A DNA stretch of 46,023 nucleotides from DASQFD01 sp035633255 (GTDB taxonomy: Bacteria; Actinomycetota; Actinomycetes; Actinomycetales; Dermatophilaceae), in assembly GCA_035633255.1 (NCBI GenBank), contig DASQFD010000137.1:1-46023 (forward strand), written 5' to 3'. Each line of letters begins with the position of its first letter. Position 1 is the stretch's first letter. Below are positions 28,278 through 36,729 of this stretch, one piece after another. The notes under the pieces were generated by a model. The model was not told where the DNA came from, made no database searches, and saw only the letters and a program-made list of their open reading frames with translations. Position numbers and translations under genes: made by a program.

Positions 28278-28521
28278 GTGCCTCGCAACGTCTCCGTCAC
28301 CCCGGGACCCGACGGCATCGTCGAGGTGTGCCCCGGCGGGCCGCTGCTGGTGCGCGGCTCGGCGTCCATCGTCGATGCCGACGGCAACGAGGTGCCGCGC
28401 CGGCGGGGCACCGTTGGCCGTGTGCCGGTGCGGCGGCAGCAGCATCGCCCCGTGGTGCGACGGCACGCACCGGCTGCTCAACCGCGCTCGCCGCGCGAGC
28501 GCCGCCACGACCGAGAGCTAG
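28278..28521 (+). pseudogene. CDGSH iron-sulfur domain protein, frameshifted near 28414
   Basis: A GTG start gives MPRNVSVTPGPDGIVEVCPG, then GPLLVRGSASIVDADGNEVP and Arg-Arg-Arg-Gly-Thr-Val. The Fe-S motif CRCGGSSIAPWCDGTH (three Cys and His ligands) is in the next frame. Deleting one base in GTTGGCC joins them into about 80 aa, the normal size of a single-CDGSH protein. AGGAGG lies some distance upstream. An ATG at 28267 opens the other frame, but its N-terminus is not family-like. It is divergent from the iron redox enzyme, which is also frameshifted. Confidence 0.85.
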
Positions 28522-28575
28522 CCGCGAGACCGCCCAATCCTCGGACGTGACGGGCAGCCGGCCGCTCGTGCGACC

Positions 28576-29049
28576 ATGGCCGGCATGACCGCCACTCCGT
28601 CGCCAGCGCCCGACCTCGCCGACCACCTCGGCTCGGTGTCCTACCTCGCCGTCGAGCTGCCGGCGGACGGCCGGAGCGGCGAGGGCTTCGAGCACCTGCT
28701 CGCCCTCGTGGACGCCGGCCGGATCGTCGTGCTGGACCTGGAGTTCGTGCGCCGGGCTCCCGGCGGCTCGCTGACAACCGTCGACGCCGCGGCGTTGGAC
28801 GTGCCCGGTCTGGACGTGTCCGCCTTCTCCGGTGCGGACTCGCACCTGCTCGACCGGGACGACCTCGAGCTGGTCGGCGCCGAGCTCGCAGAGGGGAAGG
28901 TGCTCGCCGTGCTCATCTATGAGCACCTCTCCATGGAGCCGGTGCTGGCGGCGTGGGGTGCCGCCGGGGCCCGCCTGCTGGCGGAGGGCCCGGTCGAGGC
29001 CGACGACGTCGAGGCCGCCCTCGACAGCACCACTGAGCGGACCACCTGA
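28576..29049 (+). CDS. DUF6325 family protein
   Basis: 157 aa. VSYLAVELPADGRSGEGFEH, VDAGRIVVLDLEFVRRAPGG, DLELVGAELAEGKVLAVLIY and EHLSMEPVLAAWGAAGARLL follow the layout of this actinobacterial family of unknown function. It is soluble and acidic. A SHOCT-domain gene follows 82 bases on, the usual companion of this family. An internal ATG three codons in is an alternative start. No clear ribosome binding site is seen. Confidence 0.82.
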   Translation: MAGMTATPSPAPDLADHLGSVSYLAVELPADGRSGEGFEHLLALVDAGRIVVLDLEFVRRAPGGSLTTVDAAALDVPGLDVSAFSGADSHLLDRDDLELVGAELAEGKVLAVLIYEHLSMEPVLAAWGAAGARLLAEGPVEADDVEAALDSTTERTT

Positions 29050-29131
29050 CCTCACCACCTGACCGCACCGACCCTGCGGCGTCCGACCCTCAGGACGACC
29101 GCACCCCCCGACCCCTTCACGAGGAGTGAGC

Positions 29132-29410
29132 ATGGGCCTGTTGAAGACCGCCGGCAAGGTCGCGGTGGCCAGCCACGTGCACGGCAGGGTGCAGCGCCGC
29201 CAGCAGCAACGGTGGGCCGCCGAGGACGCCGCAGCGGCCCCGCGAACCGCGCCCGCACCGCTCGCGGCGCCCCCGCAGGCAGCCCCGGCCGCCCCGGCGG
29301 TCGACGGGATGCTCGCCCAGCTCACCAAGCTCGGCGACCTGCAGGCCGCGGGTGTGCTCACCCCCGCCGAGTTCGAGACGCAGAAGGCACGCATCCTCGC
29401 GGCTGGCTGA
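29132..29410 (+). CDS. SHOCT domain protein
   Basis: 92 aa. A basic N-terminus (MGLLKTAGKVAVASHVHGRV) leads through an Ala/Pro linker to a C-terminal SHOCT domain, MLAQLTKLGDLQAAGVLTPA and EFETQKARIL. SHOCT domains are short oligomerisation modules. GAGGAG precedes the ATG well. It is paired with DUF6325; the shared role is unknown but may concern membrane or stress proteins. Confidence 0.85.
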   Translation: MGLLKTAGKVAVASHVHGRVQRRQQQRWAAEDAAAAPRTAPAPLAAPPQAAPAAPAVDGMLAQLTKLGDLQAAGVLTPAEFETQKARILAAG

Positions 29411-29438
29411 CCCCGGCGCCGGTGGCCCGGCGCCGGGG
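29411..29438. terminator. Hairpin between convergent SHOCT and pspA genes (copy 1)
   Basis: CCCCGGCGCC, loop GGTGGCCC, GGCGCCGGGG: a perfect 10-bp stem directly after the SHOCT stop codon. Confidence 0.65.
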
Positions 29439-29445
29439 TCAGTGG

Positions 29446-29472
29446 ACCGGCGCCGGTGGCCCGGCGCCGGGT
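29446..29472. terminator. Hairpin between convergent SHOCT and pspA genes (copy 2)
   Basis: ACCGGCGCC, loop GGTGGCCCG region, GGCGCCGGGT: nearly the same hairpin again, eight bases after the first and just before the pspA stop. It could end the opposite transcript. Confidence 0.6.
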
Positions 29473-29477
29473 GACCG

Positions 29478-30191
29478 CTACGCCTTCTTCAGCGCCGCGA
29501 GGCGGGCCTCGACCTCCGCGTCCCCGGAGGACTGCTCGAGCTCGGCGAACTGGTCCTCCAGCGTGGTGGCCCGCGCCTCCTCGCGCCCCTGGACCACCGC
29601 CTCCTGCTTGCGGATCCGGTCCTCGAAGCGCGCCAGGTCGCTGGTGGGGTCGAGCACGTCGATCGAGCTCATGGACTGCTGCACCTGCGCCTGCGCCTCG
29701 CTCGCCCGGGCCCGCGCGACCAGCTGCGAGCGCCGCGACTTCAGCTCCTCGAGCTTGGTCTTCATCGAGGTCAGGCCGCCCTTGAGCTGCTCGACCGTGG
29801 CGTTCTGCTGCGCGATCCGCGGCTCGGCGTCCGTGGCCTCCTTCTCGAAGCCGATCTGGCGGGAGAGCGCCACCCGGGCCAGCTCGTCGAACCGGTCCGC
29901 GCCCGCCGTGTCACCCGACGTCCGCAGCGAGTCCGCCTTGCCCGAGGCCGCGGCCGCCTTCCGGCCCCACTCCTGCGCGGCCTCCCGGTCGATCCGCATG
30001 TCCTCCTCGGCCATCCGGGTGTTGGCGATGGTCTGCGCCACCGCCTCCTCCGCCTCCGCGATCGAGTTGGTGTAGTCCGTCACGAGCTGGTTGAGCATCT
30101 TCTCCGGGTCCTCGGCCCGGTCCAGCATCGCGTTGATGTTGGCTCGCCCCAGCTGGCTGATGCGGCCCAGGATCGTCTGCTTCTGCGTCAT
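29478..30191 (-). CDS. pspA: PspA/IM30 family membrane-stress protein
   Basis: 237 aa, almost all helical. It opens with ILGRISQLGRANINAMLDRA and EDPEKMLNQLVTDYTNSIAE, the conserved start of PspA/IM30. Long coiled coils follow, ending Ala-Ala-Leu-Lys-Lys-Ala. These proteins form rods or rings on the inner membrane face and repair it. The ATG has GGAGAGA upstream. It follows, on the same strand, a TPM-domain protein with a 99-base gap, a neighbourhood seen in other actinobacteria. Confidence 0.92.
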   Translation of the reverse strand: MTQKQTILGRISQLGRANINAMLDRAEDPEKMLNQLVTDYTNSIAEAEEAVAQTIANTRMAEEDMRIDREAAQEWGRKAAAASGKADSLRTSGDTAGADRFDELARVALSRQIGFEKEATDAEPRIAQQNATVEQLKGGLTSMKTKLEELKSRRSQLVARARASEAQAQVQQSMSSIDVLDPTSDLARFEDRIRKQEAVVQGREEARATTLEDQFAELEQSSGDAEVEARLAALKKA

Positions 30192-30289
30192 GGTCTCTCT
30201 CCTCCCGGCGCGGGCGCCGATGGTGCGTGGACTGCGGGTATGCCGTGCTGCTCGCTACTCGTTCGTGCTGCGGTGCGTGCGTGTGCTCC

Positions 30290-32521
30290 TCAGAAGCGAC
30301 CACCCCCGCCGAAGCCCCCTCCGCCGAAGCCGCCGCCCCCGCCGAAGCCGCCGCCCCCGCCGAAGCCACCACCGGAGCCGCCCCAGCCGCCGCCGCGGCC
30401 CCCGCCGCCGCCCATCCCGCCGAGGATGCCGCCCAGGACGAGGGAGCCGATGTCGATCCCACCGCGGCCACCACGACCGTACCCACCGGCATGGCCGGCG
30501 CCCCCGGGTCCGCCCCAGTTGTTCATGTCGTCCTGGGCGAGCTGCAGCGCCAGCTCGCCCAGGTCCTCCGCGCGGTCCAGCAGCGGACCGGCCGAAGCGG
30601 GGTCGGTCTCCGCGACCTGCCTCGCCTCGTTGTAGAGGCGGATGGCCTCGGCGATGTGGGTGCGCGCGTCGGTGCCGATCGCCCCGCGCCGGCTGGTGAT
30701 CGTCGCGTCGATGCTCTCCAGCCGGGTGCGGAGGCGCTCCATCCGCTGGACGAGGATCTGGCGGCCGCGGGTGGCCTGCTGCTCGCGCTCGCGGTAGCGG
30801 GCCAGGGCGTTGTCGAGGTCGTGCTCGGCGCGGCTGAGGGCGCGCAGCGCGGCGAGCGGGTCGCCGCCGTCCTTGGCCGCCGACCCGGTGCCGATCGCTT
30901 CCCGCGCCGCGCCCAGCGCGGTCACGGTGAGCTGGTCGTTCGCGCCGAGCCGCTCGGCGTCAGCGATGTCGGAGGAGATCGAGGCCAGCGCCGTGTCCAG
31001 GCGTGTCCCGGCCTCGGCGAGCTCCGCCCGGGCGTTGGTCACCGAGGTGAGGAGGGTGTCCGCCTGCCCGACGGCCTCCTCGGCCGCGCGCGCCGCCGCG
31101 ACCGCGGCCGGTCGGTCGTCACCGTCGCGCAGGTGCTCCTCCCCCGTCGCGAGGAACCCCTCGGCGGAGGTCAGGAGCCCGCGAGCCTGCTCGACGTTGC
31201 CCGAGACGGTCTGCAACGCGGCGGGCGAGTGCTGCACGGCGAGCCCGGCGAGCTCCTGCTCGGCCGTGGGCAGGCGGCGCCGGACCTCCTCGAGCCGGCC
31301 CCGGAGCTCGCCGAGGAACGTGGGCACGGTGGCCTGCAGGTCGCGCATCCGGACGAACTCCGCCTCCTGCGCGTCCAGGCTGGCGTCGGCCTCGGTGGCG
31401 AGGGTGAGGATCTCGCCGAGGCGGGCCCGCCGGGTGGCGTCGTCGACCGGCCCCGTCGCCTCGGCGTCCTGGAGCTCCTTCTGCAGCTGGAAGGCACGGG
31501 CCGCCTTGCCCCGCGCGTCCTCCAGGGCCGAGCGGAAGCGCTGCGTCGCCTGCACGCCGAACTGCGCCTCGGCGAAGGTCAGCTCCTCCGCCGAGGAGCG
31601 GACCGCGTCGTCGAGGTCGACCAGCGCGCCGGCGGCGCGCCGGGAGAGCTCCTCGGTGGGCACCCACGGCTCGCCGGACGGCATACCGGGGCCTTGGCCG
31701 GCCGACGCCGCGCGCTTGGAGCGGCGGCGGACCACGAGGAACGCTACGAGGCCACCGATGGCGAGGAGGGGCACGAGGAGGAGCCCCAACGGGAAGCCGC
31801 TGCCCGCGCCCGTACCGGCGGAGCCGCTCGACGAGCCGCCGAGGTCACCGGCGGCCGCGAGGCCGTAGCCCTCGACCGCGCCGCGGACCGCACCCGCCCA
31901 GTCGTCGTCGGCGAGCCGGGGCTCGATGAACCCGGTGCGGACCGCAGCGTCCTGCTCGGGGGTGAGGCCGGAGCCGCTGGTGGTGTAGGTGGCGTAGCGC
32001 CGGTCCTGGACGGCGACCGCCATGAGCACGTCGTTGCCGCCCATGCCGGAGGCCGCGAACGTCTGCCGGGCCCACTCGTCGTTGTTCACGCCGTCGAAGC
32101 TGTCGACGTAGACGACGAAGAGCTGCAGGTCGTGCTGCTCGCGCAGCGTCTCGATGTCGCGCTCGAGGGCGGGGACGTCACCGCCCAGCACGCCGGCGTT
32201 GTCGGTGATGGGCCCGGTGGCGTTGAGCGGAGGGTCCTGCGGAAGGGCCGGTATGCCGGCCGGCGCCGCCAGGGTGCGCACCGCGCCGGACCTGCCGGCC
32301 CCGGCCCTGGGGGCGAAGCCACCCGTCGGCGCGACCGTCGGCGCGACCGCCGATGCCACCGTCGGCGCGACGGTCGATGCCACCGTCGGTGCCGCCGCCG
32401 GTGCCGTGGGGGCGGCCGGGGCGGCCGCGGCGAGGCCGGGCGCCCCCACCGCCAGCGTCAGGCCGACGACGGCGACGGCGGACGCACGCAGGGCGTGCGG
32501 CCGTCGGCTCGGCTGCGGCAT
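30290..32521 (-). CDS. TPM-domain membrane protein with long coiled-coil and Gly/Phe-rich tail
   Basis: 743 aa. A signal peptide (about 1-33) is followed by an Ala/Pro/Thr/Val repeat linker (Ala-Pro-Thr-Val-Ala). The TPM domain follows (ITDNAGVLGGDVPALERDIE to about 210), then one membrane segment (about 230-250, LGLLLVPLLAIGGLVAFLVV) with a basic stop Arg-Arg-Arg-Ser-Lys-Arg. Several hundred residues of helix come next, and the tail is Gly-Gly-Phe-Gly repeats. The TPM domain should be outside and the coiled coil in the cytoplasm next to PspA. The ATG at 32521 is the best start. Confidence 0.88.
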   Translation of the reverse strand: MPQPSRRPHALRASAVAVVGLTLAVGAPGLAAAAPAAPTAPAAAPTVASTVAPTVASAVAPTVAPTGGFAPRAGAGRSGAVRTLAAPAGIPALPQDPPLNATGPITDNAGVLGGDVPALERDIETLREQHDLQLFVVYVDSFDGVNNDEWARQTFAASGMGGNDVLMAVAVQDRRYATYTTSGSGLTPEQDAAVRTGFIEPRLADDDWAGAVRGAVEGYGLAAAGDLGGSSSGSAGTGAGSGFPLGLLLVPLLAIGGLVAFLVVRRRSKRAASAGQGPGMPSGEPWVPTEELSRRAAGALVDLDDAVRSSAEELTFAEAQFGVQATQRFRSALEDARGKAARAFQLQKELQDAEATGPVDDATRRARLGEILTLATEADASLDAQEAEFVRMRDLQATVPTFLGELRGRLEEVRRRLPTAEQELAGLAVQHSPAALQTVSGNVEQARGLLTSAEGFLATGEEHLRDGDDRPAAVAAARAAEEAVGQADTLLTSVTNARAELAEAGTRLDTALASISSDIADAERLGANDQLTVTALGAAREAIGTGSAAKDGGDPLAALRALSRAEHDLDNALARYREREQQATRGRQILVQRMERLRTRLESIDATITSRRGAIGTDARTHIAEAIRLYNEARQVAETDPASAGPLLDRAEDLGELALQLAQDDMNNWGGPGGAGHAGGYGRGGRGGIDIGSLVLGGILGGMGGGGGRGGGWGGSGGGFGGGGGFGGGGGFGGGGFGGGGRF

Positions 32522-32683
32522 AAGGGCTCCAAGGGCGAGTGCGAGGGCGAGGGCGGGGCCGGGGGTGTCCGGTCCCGTCCCGAGCGACGCTACCCGCCCG
32601 CCCCCCGCCGCACACCTACGCGCTCGAGCACATCCGGGGCCGCGGCAGCACCGGCCCGCGCTGCGAGTGGTACTCCGAGTGGT

Positions 32684-32688
32684 AGCGT
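32684..32688 (+). promoter_or_regulatory. Candidate -10 box (TAGCGT), leaderless abrB-like transcript
   Basis: TAGCGT starts at 32683 and ends six bases before the ATG at 32695, with no ribosome binding site between. The upstream repeat GAGTGGTACTCCGAGTGGTA (two GAGTGGTA copies) could be an operator for the antitoxin. Confidence 0.4.
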
Positions 32689-32694
32689 CCACCC

Positions 32695-32940
32695 ATGCGG
32701 AGCACCATCGACGGCGGGGGGCGCGTGGTCATCCCCAAGGCCATTCGAGAGGCGATGGGTCTGGCGCCGGGCCAGGCGGTCGAGGTGGTCTACACCGACG
32801 GCCGCCTGGAGATCGACGTGGCCCCGCTGGACGTCGTCGTCGACGGCGGCGACGGGCTGCCGCTGGTGCGTCCTCGGTCTCGTCCTCCGGCGCTCGACGA
32901 GGAGCTGGTGCGCGACACCATCGAAGCCACCCGCCGGTGA
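32695..32940 (+). CDS. AbrB/MazE/SpoVT-type antitoxin
   Basis: 81 aa. STIDGGGRVVIPKAIREAMG then LAPGQAVEVVYTDGRLEID is the SpoVT-AbrB swapped-hairpin DNA-binding domain. The C-terminus ends Glu-Glu-Leu-Val-Arg-Asp-Thr-Ile-Glu. The toxin gene GTG overlaps the TGA stop (GTGA), giving tight coupling. Two direct GAGTGGTA words lie just upstream and could be the operator. Confidence 0.9.
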   Translation: MRSTIDGGGRVVIPKAIREAMGLAPGQAVEVVYTDGRLEIDVAPLDVVVDGGDGLPLVRPRSRPPALDEELVRDTIEATRR

Positions 32941-33356
32941 CGGCGGCGAACCCCGTCGCGACCTGCGACACCAGCCTGCTCATCGCCGCGCTGCTCCAGT
33001 GGCACCCTCGCCACCAGGTCGCCCGAGCGGCCCTTCGCACGCGGGTGCAGGCGCTGCCGGCTCACGTGGTCGTGGAGTGCTTCAGCGTCCTCACCCGTCT
33101 CCCGGCGCCGCACCGGCTTTCGGCGGCGGACTCGGGAGCGGCCCTTGCGGGTCTGCGGCTGCCGCTTCTGACGCTGCCCGCGGACGGGCACCTTCGGCTG
33201 GTCCAGGACCTGGCCCGGGCGGGGATCCGCGGCGGCGCGACGTACGACGGCCTCGTCGCGGCGACTGCCCGGCACCACGACGCAACCCTGCTGACGGCCG
33301 ACCGACGCGCACGGGCCACCTACGAGGCCGTGGGTGCCCGCGTCGGCATGCTCTGA
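32937..33356 (+). CDS. VapC-type PIN-domain toxin
   Basis: 139 aa. Acidic PIN residues are seen: Asp in ATCDTSLLIAALL, Glu in HVVVECFSVLTRLP, Asp in TYDGLVAATARHH and Asp in LLTADRRA. The GTG start overlaps the antitoxin stop. It differs from the toxin at 11661 in sequence and in antitoxin type, so the two modules are independent. The RNA target is unknown. Confidence 0.9.
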   Translation: MTAANPVATCDTSLLIAALLQWHPRHQVARAALRTRVQALPAHVVVECFSVLTRLPAPHRLSAADSGAALAGLRLPLLTLPADGHLRLVQDLARAGIRGGATYDGLVAATARHHDATLLTADRRARATYEAVGARVGML

Positions 33357-33489
33357 GGGCCGCCCGGGATGGACAGCCGGGATGGACAGCAGGGTCCTCG
33401 GGCCGTCGCCGACCGCGACGTACTCCATGCCGTTCGCGGACCGCCCGGTCCTCGTCGGCGGACCGCCGCCCGGCGACGGCCGACCGCGT

Positions 33490-34500
33490 TCAGGCGGGCC
33501 GCGACTTGGGCGCGTTCGCGGCGGTGAGGCCGGGGTCCCGCTCCACGACGTCGCCGAGGGCCTCGTCGATCCGCTTCATCAGCTCCGGCTCGAGGGTGAC
33601 CCCGGCGGCCCGAACGTTCTCCGCGACCTGCTCGGGGCGCGAGGCGCCGATGATCGCCGCGGCGACGTTGTCGTTCTGGAGCACCCAGGCGACCGCGAGC
33701 TGCGCGAGCGACAGCCCGGCCTCGTCGGCGACCGGCTTCAGCGCCTGCACCCGGGTGAGGACGTCGTCGTTGAGGAACCGGGCGATGAAGTCCGCGCCGC
33801 CCTTCTCGTCGGTGGCGCGCGACCCGGCCGGCGGCGCTGCGCCCGGCAGGTACTTGCCGGTCAGCACGCCCTGCGCGATGGGGCTCCACACGATCTGGCT
33901 CACGCCGAGCTCGGCGCACGTCGGCACGACCTGGTCCTCGATGACCCGCCACAGCATGGAGTACTGCGGCTGGCTCGAGACCAGCGAGATGCCGAGGTCC
34001 TGCGCGAGCGCGTGGCCGGCGCGGATCTGGTCGGCGGTCCACTCGCTGACGCCGATGTAGTGCGCCTTGCCCTGCCGCACGACGTCGGCGAAGGCCTGCA
34101 TCGTCTCCTCGAGCGGGGTCTCGGTGTCGTAGCGGTGCGCCTGGTAGAGGTCGACGTAGTCGGTCTGCAGGCGGGCGAGGGAGGCGTCGATCGACTCGAG
34201 GATGTGCTTGCGGGACAGGCCGGTGTCGTTCTTGCCGGCCGGGCCGGTCGGCCAGTAGACCTTGGTGAAGATCTCCAGGCTCTCGCGCCGCTCCCCCTTC
34301 AGCGCCTCGCCGAGCACCGTCTCGGCGGCCCCGTTGGCGTAGGCGTCCGCGGTGTCGAAGCTGCTGATGCCCGCGCCGAGCGCGGCGCGCACGCACGCGG
34401 TGGCCGCGTCGTTCTCCACCTGCGAGCCGTGGGTGATCCAGTTGCCGTAGGTGATCTCCGAGATCTTGAGTCCGCTGTTGCCGAGATGACGAAAGTCCAT
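33490..34500 (-). CDS. Aldo/keto reductase (Kv-beta-like / YghZ-related)
   Basis: 336 aa. MDFRHLGNSGLKISEITYGN begins the protein. The tetrad is seen as Asp and Tyr in FDTADAYANG, Lys in IFTKVYWP and His in LYQAHRYD. QPQYSMLWRVIE and IIGASRPEQV bind NADPH in family members. It is close to voltage-gated K channel beta-type AKRs; the natural substrate is unknown. The ATG has no strong ribosome binding site, and a GTATGCCG octamer lies ten bases upstream. It differs clearly from the AKR at 12584. Confidence 0.92.
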   Translation of the reverse strand: MDFRHLGNSGLKISEITYGNWITHGSQVENDAATACVRAALGAGISSFDTADAYANGAAETVLGEALKGERRESLEIFTKVYWPTGPAGKNDTGLSRKHILESIDASLARLQTDYVDLYQAHRYDTETPLEETMQAFADVVRQGKAHYIGVSEWTADQIRAGHALAQDLGISLVSSQPQYSMLWRVIEDQVVPTCAELGVSQIVWSPIAQGVLTGKYLPGAAPPAGSRATDEKGGADFIARFLNDDVLTRVQALKPVADEAGLSLAQLAVAWVLQNDNVAAAIIGASRPEQVAENVRAAGVTLEPELMKRIDEALGDVVERDPGLTAANAPKSRPA

Positions 34501-34556
34501 GCCAGCACCGTATGCCGCGCAGAGCCGGTCGCGGCCGAGACCACCGACCCGGTTGG

Positions 34557-35807
34557 TCACCGCCCGTCCAGCACCCGACGCGCGTTCTGCTCGGCGTGGT
34601 ACGCGGCGACGGCACCGGCAATAGCGTCCGGGTCGTCCAGGTCGAAGCCCTGCTCCACCATGCGCGCCATCAGCTCGGCCGCCGGCCCTCGGTTGCCGGG
34701 GGCACGCGCCTCGTCGTAGTCGCTCCGCAGCGCGTCCACGGCGGCGACCACCGGCGCGATGTGCTCCTCGGCGAGGCCCTGCCGGCGGAGCGCGAAGGCG
34801 ACCCAGACGCGCAGGACGTCCGGCACCGCCGTTGCCGCCTCGTCGTCCAGCAGCACCTTGCGGGTCACCCAGTGCAGGAGGAACCGCTCCACCTCGCCGG
34901 GGCTCCACGCGAGCACCCCGCCCACCAGGTAGCCCTCCCCGAAGTCGACGAAGGTGTCGCTCGCGACCTCGACGATGCCGGGATCGAGCCCGAGTTCCGG
35001 GCCGTGCGCGGCGGCGAAGTCGTCGAGCAGGGCCCGCCGCTCGGTGTCCGGCAGCGGCTCCCGGTCGCGCTCGGTGCGACGGCCGGAGGCCCGCCAGTGC
35101 ACCAGCGAGCGGGCCAGCACGTACTCGACGTCGTCCTGCGGCGGCCACACCAAGTCGGTGTGCCACATCGCGTCGGCGACCGCGGCGAGCGCCTCCGCCG
35201 GGTCCACCTCGCCGCGCAGGGTCTGCTCGCCGACGGACCCCTCCGGCGGCCAGCCGTCGCGGTGCCCGACCACGAGCGTCTGCACGTAGGTGCCGCCCAC
35301 GGTCGAGATGGGCACGAGGAGCTGGTGCGGCTCCGGCTCCTCGTAGTCGAGCAGGTAGGTGAGCTCCGAGCCCCACGGGTCGGACCAGAGCCGGGCCCGG
35401 GTCGGCAGCTCGGGCGTGGCCGCTCGCGGGTCGGTCGCCCAGGCCGGCACCGGCGCCGCCTCGGGCGCGCGCTCCAGCGCGTCGGCCACCTCCTCGCGCC
35501 AGTCGCCCGGGATGGTGGCCAGGGCATGCAGGGCCAGGTATGCCGTAGGCCTGCGGGTGCGGCGCGCGACACCCACCAGCGCGGTGACCAGTGCGGCCTC
35601 GGCGCCGCGGTGGCCCGGGCTGCGCTTCGACCACGCCTCCCCCAGCCAGGCGCTGGCGACGGCCTGCGCCGCCAGCCGGGACTCCGTGGCGAGCCCGCCT
35701 GCGTCACGCAGGACGTCCTGCACGGGGTCGGCGGGGCGGGGGGTGCGATTGGGTCGGGCGGGTGACCGGCCCCGGCCCTTGGGACGGCCACGGCTCTTCG
35801 GGCTCAC
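34557..35807 (-). CDS. Conserved hypothetical protein, 416 aa
   Basis: A GTG start gives a strongly basic N-terminus (MSPKSRGRPKGRGRSPARPN) followed by an acidic, mainly helical protein. Stretches such as TYLLDYEEPEPHQLLVPIST and EVDPAEALAAVADAMWHTDL occur. Near the C-terminus is MVEQGFDLDDPDAIAGAVAA. The pattern is one I associate with uncharacterised actinobacterial proteins. No catalytic motif, signal peptide or membrane segment is seen. The basic head could bind nucleic acid, but that is a guess. It lies 57 bases before the AKR start on the same strand. Confidence 0.72.
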   Translation of the reverse strand: MSPKSRGRPKGRGRSPARPNRTPRPADPVQDVLRDAGGLATESRLAAQAVASAWLGEAWSKRSPGHRGAEAALVTALVGVARRTRRPTAYLALHALATIPGDWREEVADALERAPEAAPVPAWATDPRAATPELPTRARLWSDPWGSELTYLLDYEEPEPHQLLVPISTVGGTYVQTLVVGHRDGWPPEGSVGEQTLRGEVDPAEALAAVADAMWHTDLVWPPQDDVEYVLARSLVHWRASGRRTERDREPLPDTERRALLDDFAAAHGPELGLDPGIVEVASDTFVDFGEGYLVGGVLAWSPGEVERFLLHWVTRKVLLDDEAATAVPDVLRVWVAFALRRQGLAEEHIAPVVAAVDALRSDYDEARAPGNRGPAAELMARMVEQGFDLDDPDAIAGAVAAYHAEQNARRVLDGR

Positions 35808-35923
35808 GAGTCCAGTCGACCACAGCAGCGCGCCAGCGCCGGGATCGCCGCACGGGCCGGCATACCGGCGGTTGGCCACGGGGTCACCCGCGCGCGGACA
35901 GCGCGAGAACGGGCGCGGCAGCG

Positions 35924-36715
35924 CTATCGGTCGCCGCGGAGGATGGGCGGGGACAGGGTCGCGCGGGGGTCGCCGCGGTAGACCCGCGCGGGCCGCCCCC
36001 GGCCGCCCTCCCGCAGCTCCCCGGTCGGGGTGAGGAAGCCCTCGACGCCGGTGACCTTGCGGTGGAAGTTGGCGCGGTCGAGCGCCACGCCCCAGACCGC
36101 CTCGTACACCGCGTGCAGGTCGGCGACGGTGAAGGTCACGCCGCACAGGGCCGCGGCGCACCCGGTGTCCTCCAGGGTGGCGCGGGCCCGCTCCACCCCG
36201 TCGGCGAGGATCCGCGCGTGGTCGAAGGCGAGCCCGGCCCGCGACCCGAGCGCCTCCACGACCGGCACCCACCGGGCCTGTCGGGCGTCCGGCGCAGCGG
36301 CCGGTCCAGCGGCCGGCGCTGGGGTGGGCACGGGGGTCGGCGCGGGGGTGGGCGCGGGGATGGACGCTGTGGTGGGCGCTGCGGTCGGCTCGGGCAGGTC
36401 GGCACCGAGGGCGAGCCAGGCCACGCTCACCACGCGGAAGCGGGGGTCGCGGTCGGGCGCGCCGTAGGCCGCCAGCTGCTCGAGGATGACGTCGCTCCGC
36501 CGCACCTCCGCCTGCTCGGCGAGCGCCCGGTATGCCGTGTCCGTCAGGTCCTCGTCCGCCTGGACGACGCCGCCCGGGAGAGCCAGCCGGCCGGCATACG
36601 GCTCCTCGCGGCGCCGCACGAGCAGGGCGTTGAGCGTCCCGGCGCGCACGGCGAGGAGGACGAGGTCGCAGGTGACATGGAGGGGTGCGCGCTGGCTGCT
36701 GTCCGGTCCCGTCAC
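35924..36715 (-). CDS. Nudix-like regulator with C-terminal winged helix (NrtR-type)
   Basis: 263 aa, GTG start. The N-terminal Nudix fold has VTCDLVLLAVRAGTLNALLV and LALPGGVVQADEDLTDTAYR. The Nudix box is degenerate: its REUxEE core reads Arg-Ala-Leu-Ala-Glu-Gln, losing two metal-binding Glu. A Pro/Ala/Thr insertion (about residues 115-145) splits the domain. The C-terminal FTVADLHAVYEAVWGVALDR, NFHRKVTGVEGFL and RPARVYR follow the winged-helix part of NrtR-like NAD regulators. Binding an ADP-ribose-type ligand without hydrolysis is inferred. Palindromes overlap its own promoter. Confidence 0.85.
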   Translation of the reverse strand: MTGPDSSQRAPLHVTCDLVLLAVRAGTLNALLVRRREEPYAGRLALPGGVVQADEDLTDTAYRALAEQAEVRRSDVILEQLAAYGAPDRDPRFRVVSVAWLALGADLPEPTAAPTTASIPAPTPAPTPVPTPAPAAGPAAAPDARQARWVPVVEALGSRAGLAFDHARILADGVERARATLEDTGCAAALCGVTFTVADLHAVYEAVWGVALDRANFHRKVTGVEGFLTPTGELREGGRGRPARVYRGDPRATLSPPILRGDR

Positions 36716-36721
36716 GCGGTC

Positions 36722-36727
36722 ATCTTA
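36722..36727 (-). promoter_or_regulatory. Candidate -10 box (TAAGAT) of the Nudix regulator, leaderless
   Basis: TAAGAT on the minus strand lies six bases before the GTG at 36715, the same geometry as three other genes in the window. Confidence 0.45.
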
Positions 36728-36729
36728 GG

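Noticed and set aside
28267..28521. 84-aa protein starting at the ATG within GTATGCCG at 28265
   Set aside because: Its C-terminal part is the true CDGSH motif, but its N-terminal half is Arg/Ser/Pro-rich noise. The family-like N-terminus is in the other frame from the GTG at 28278.
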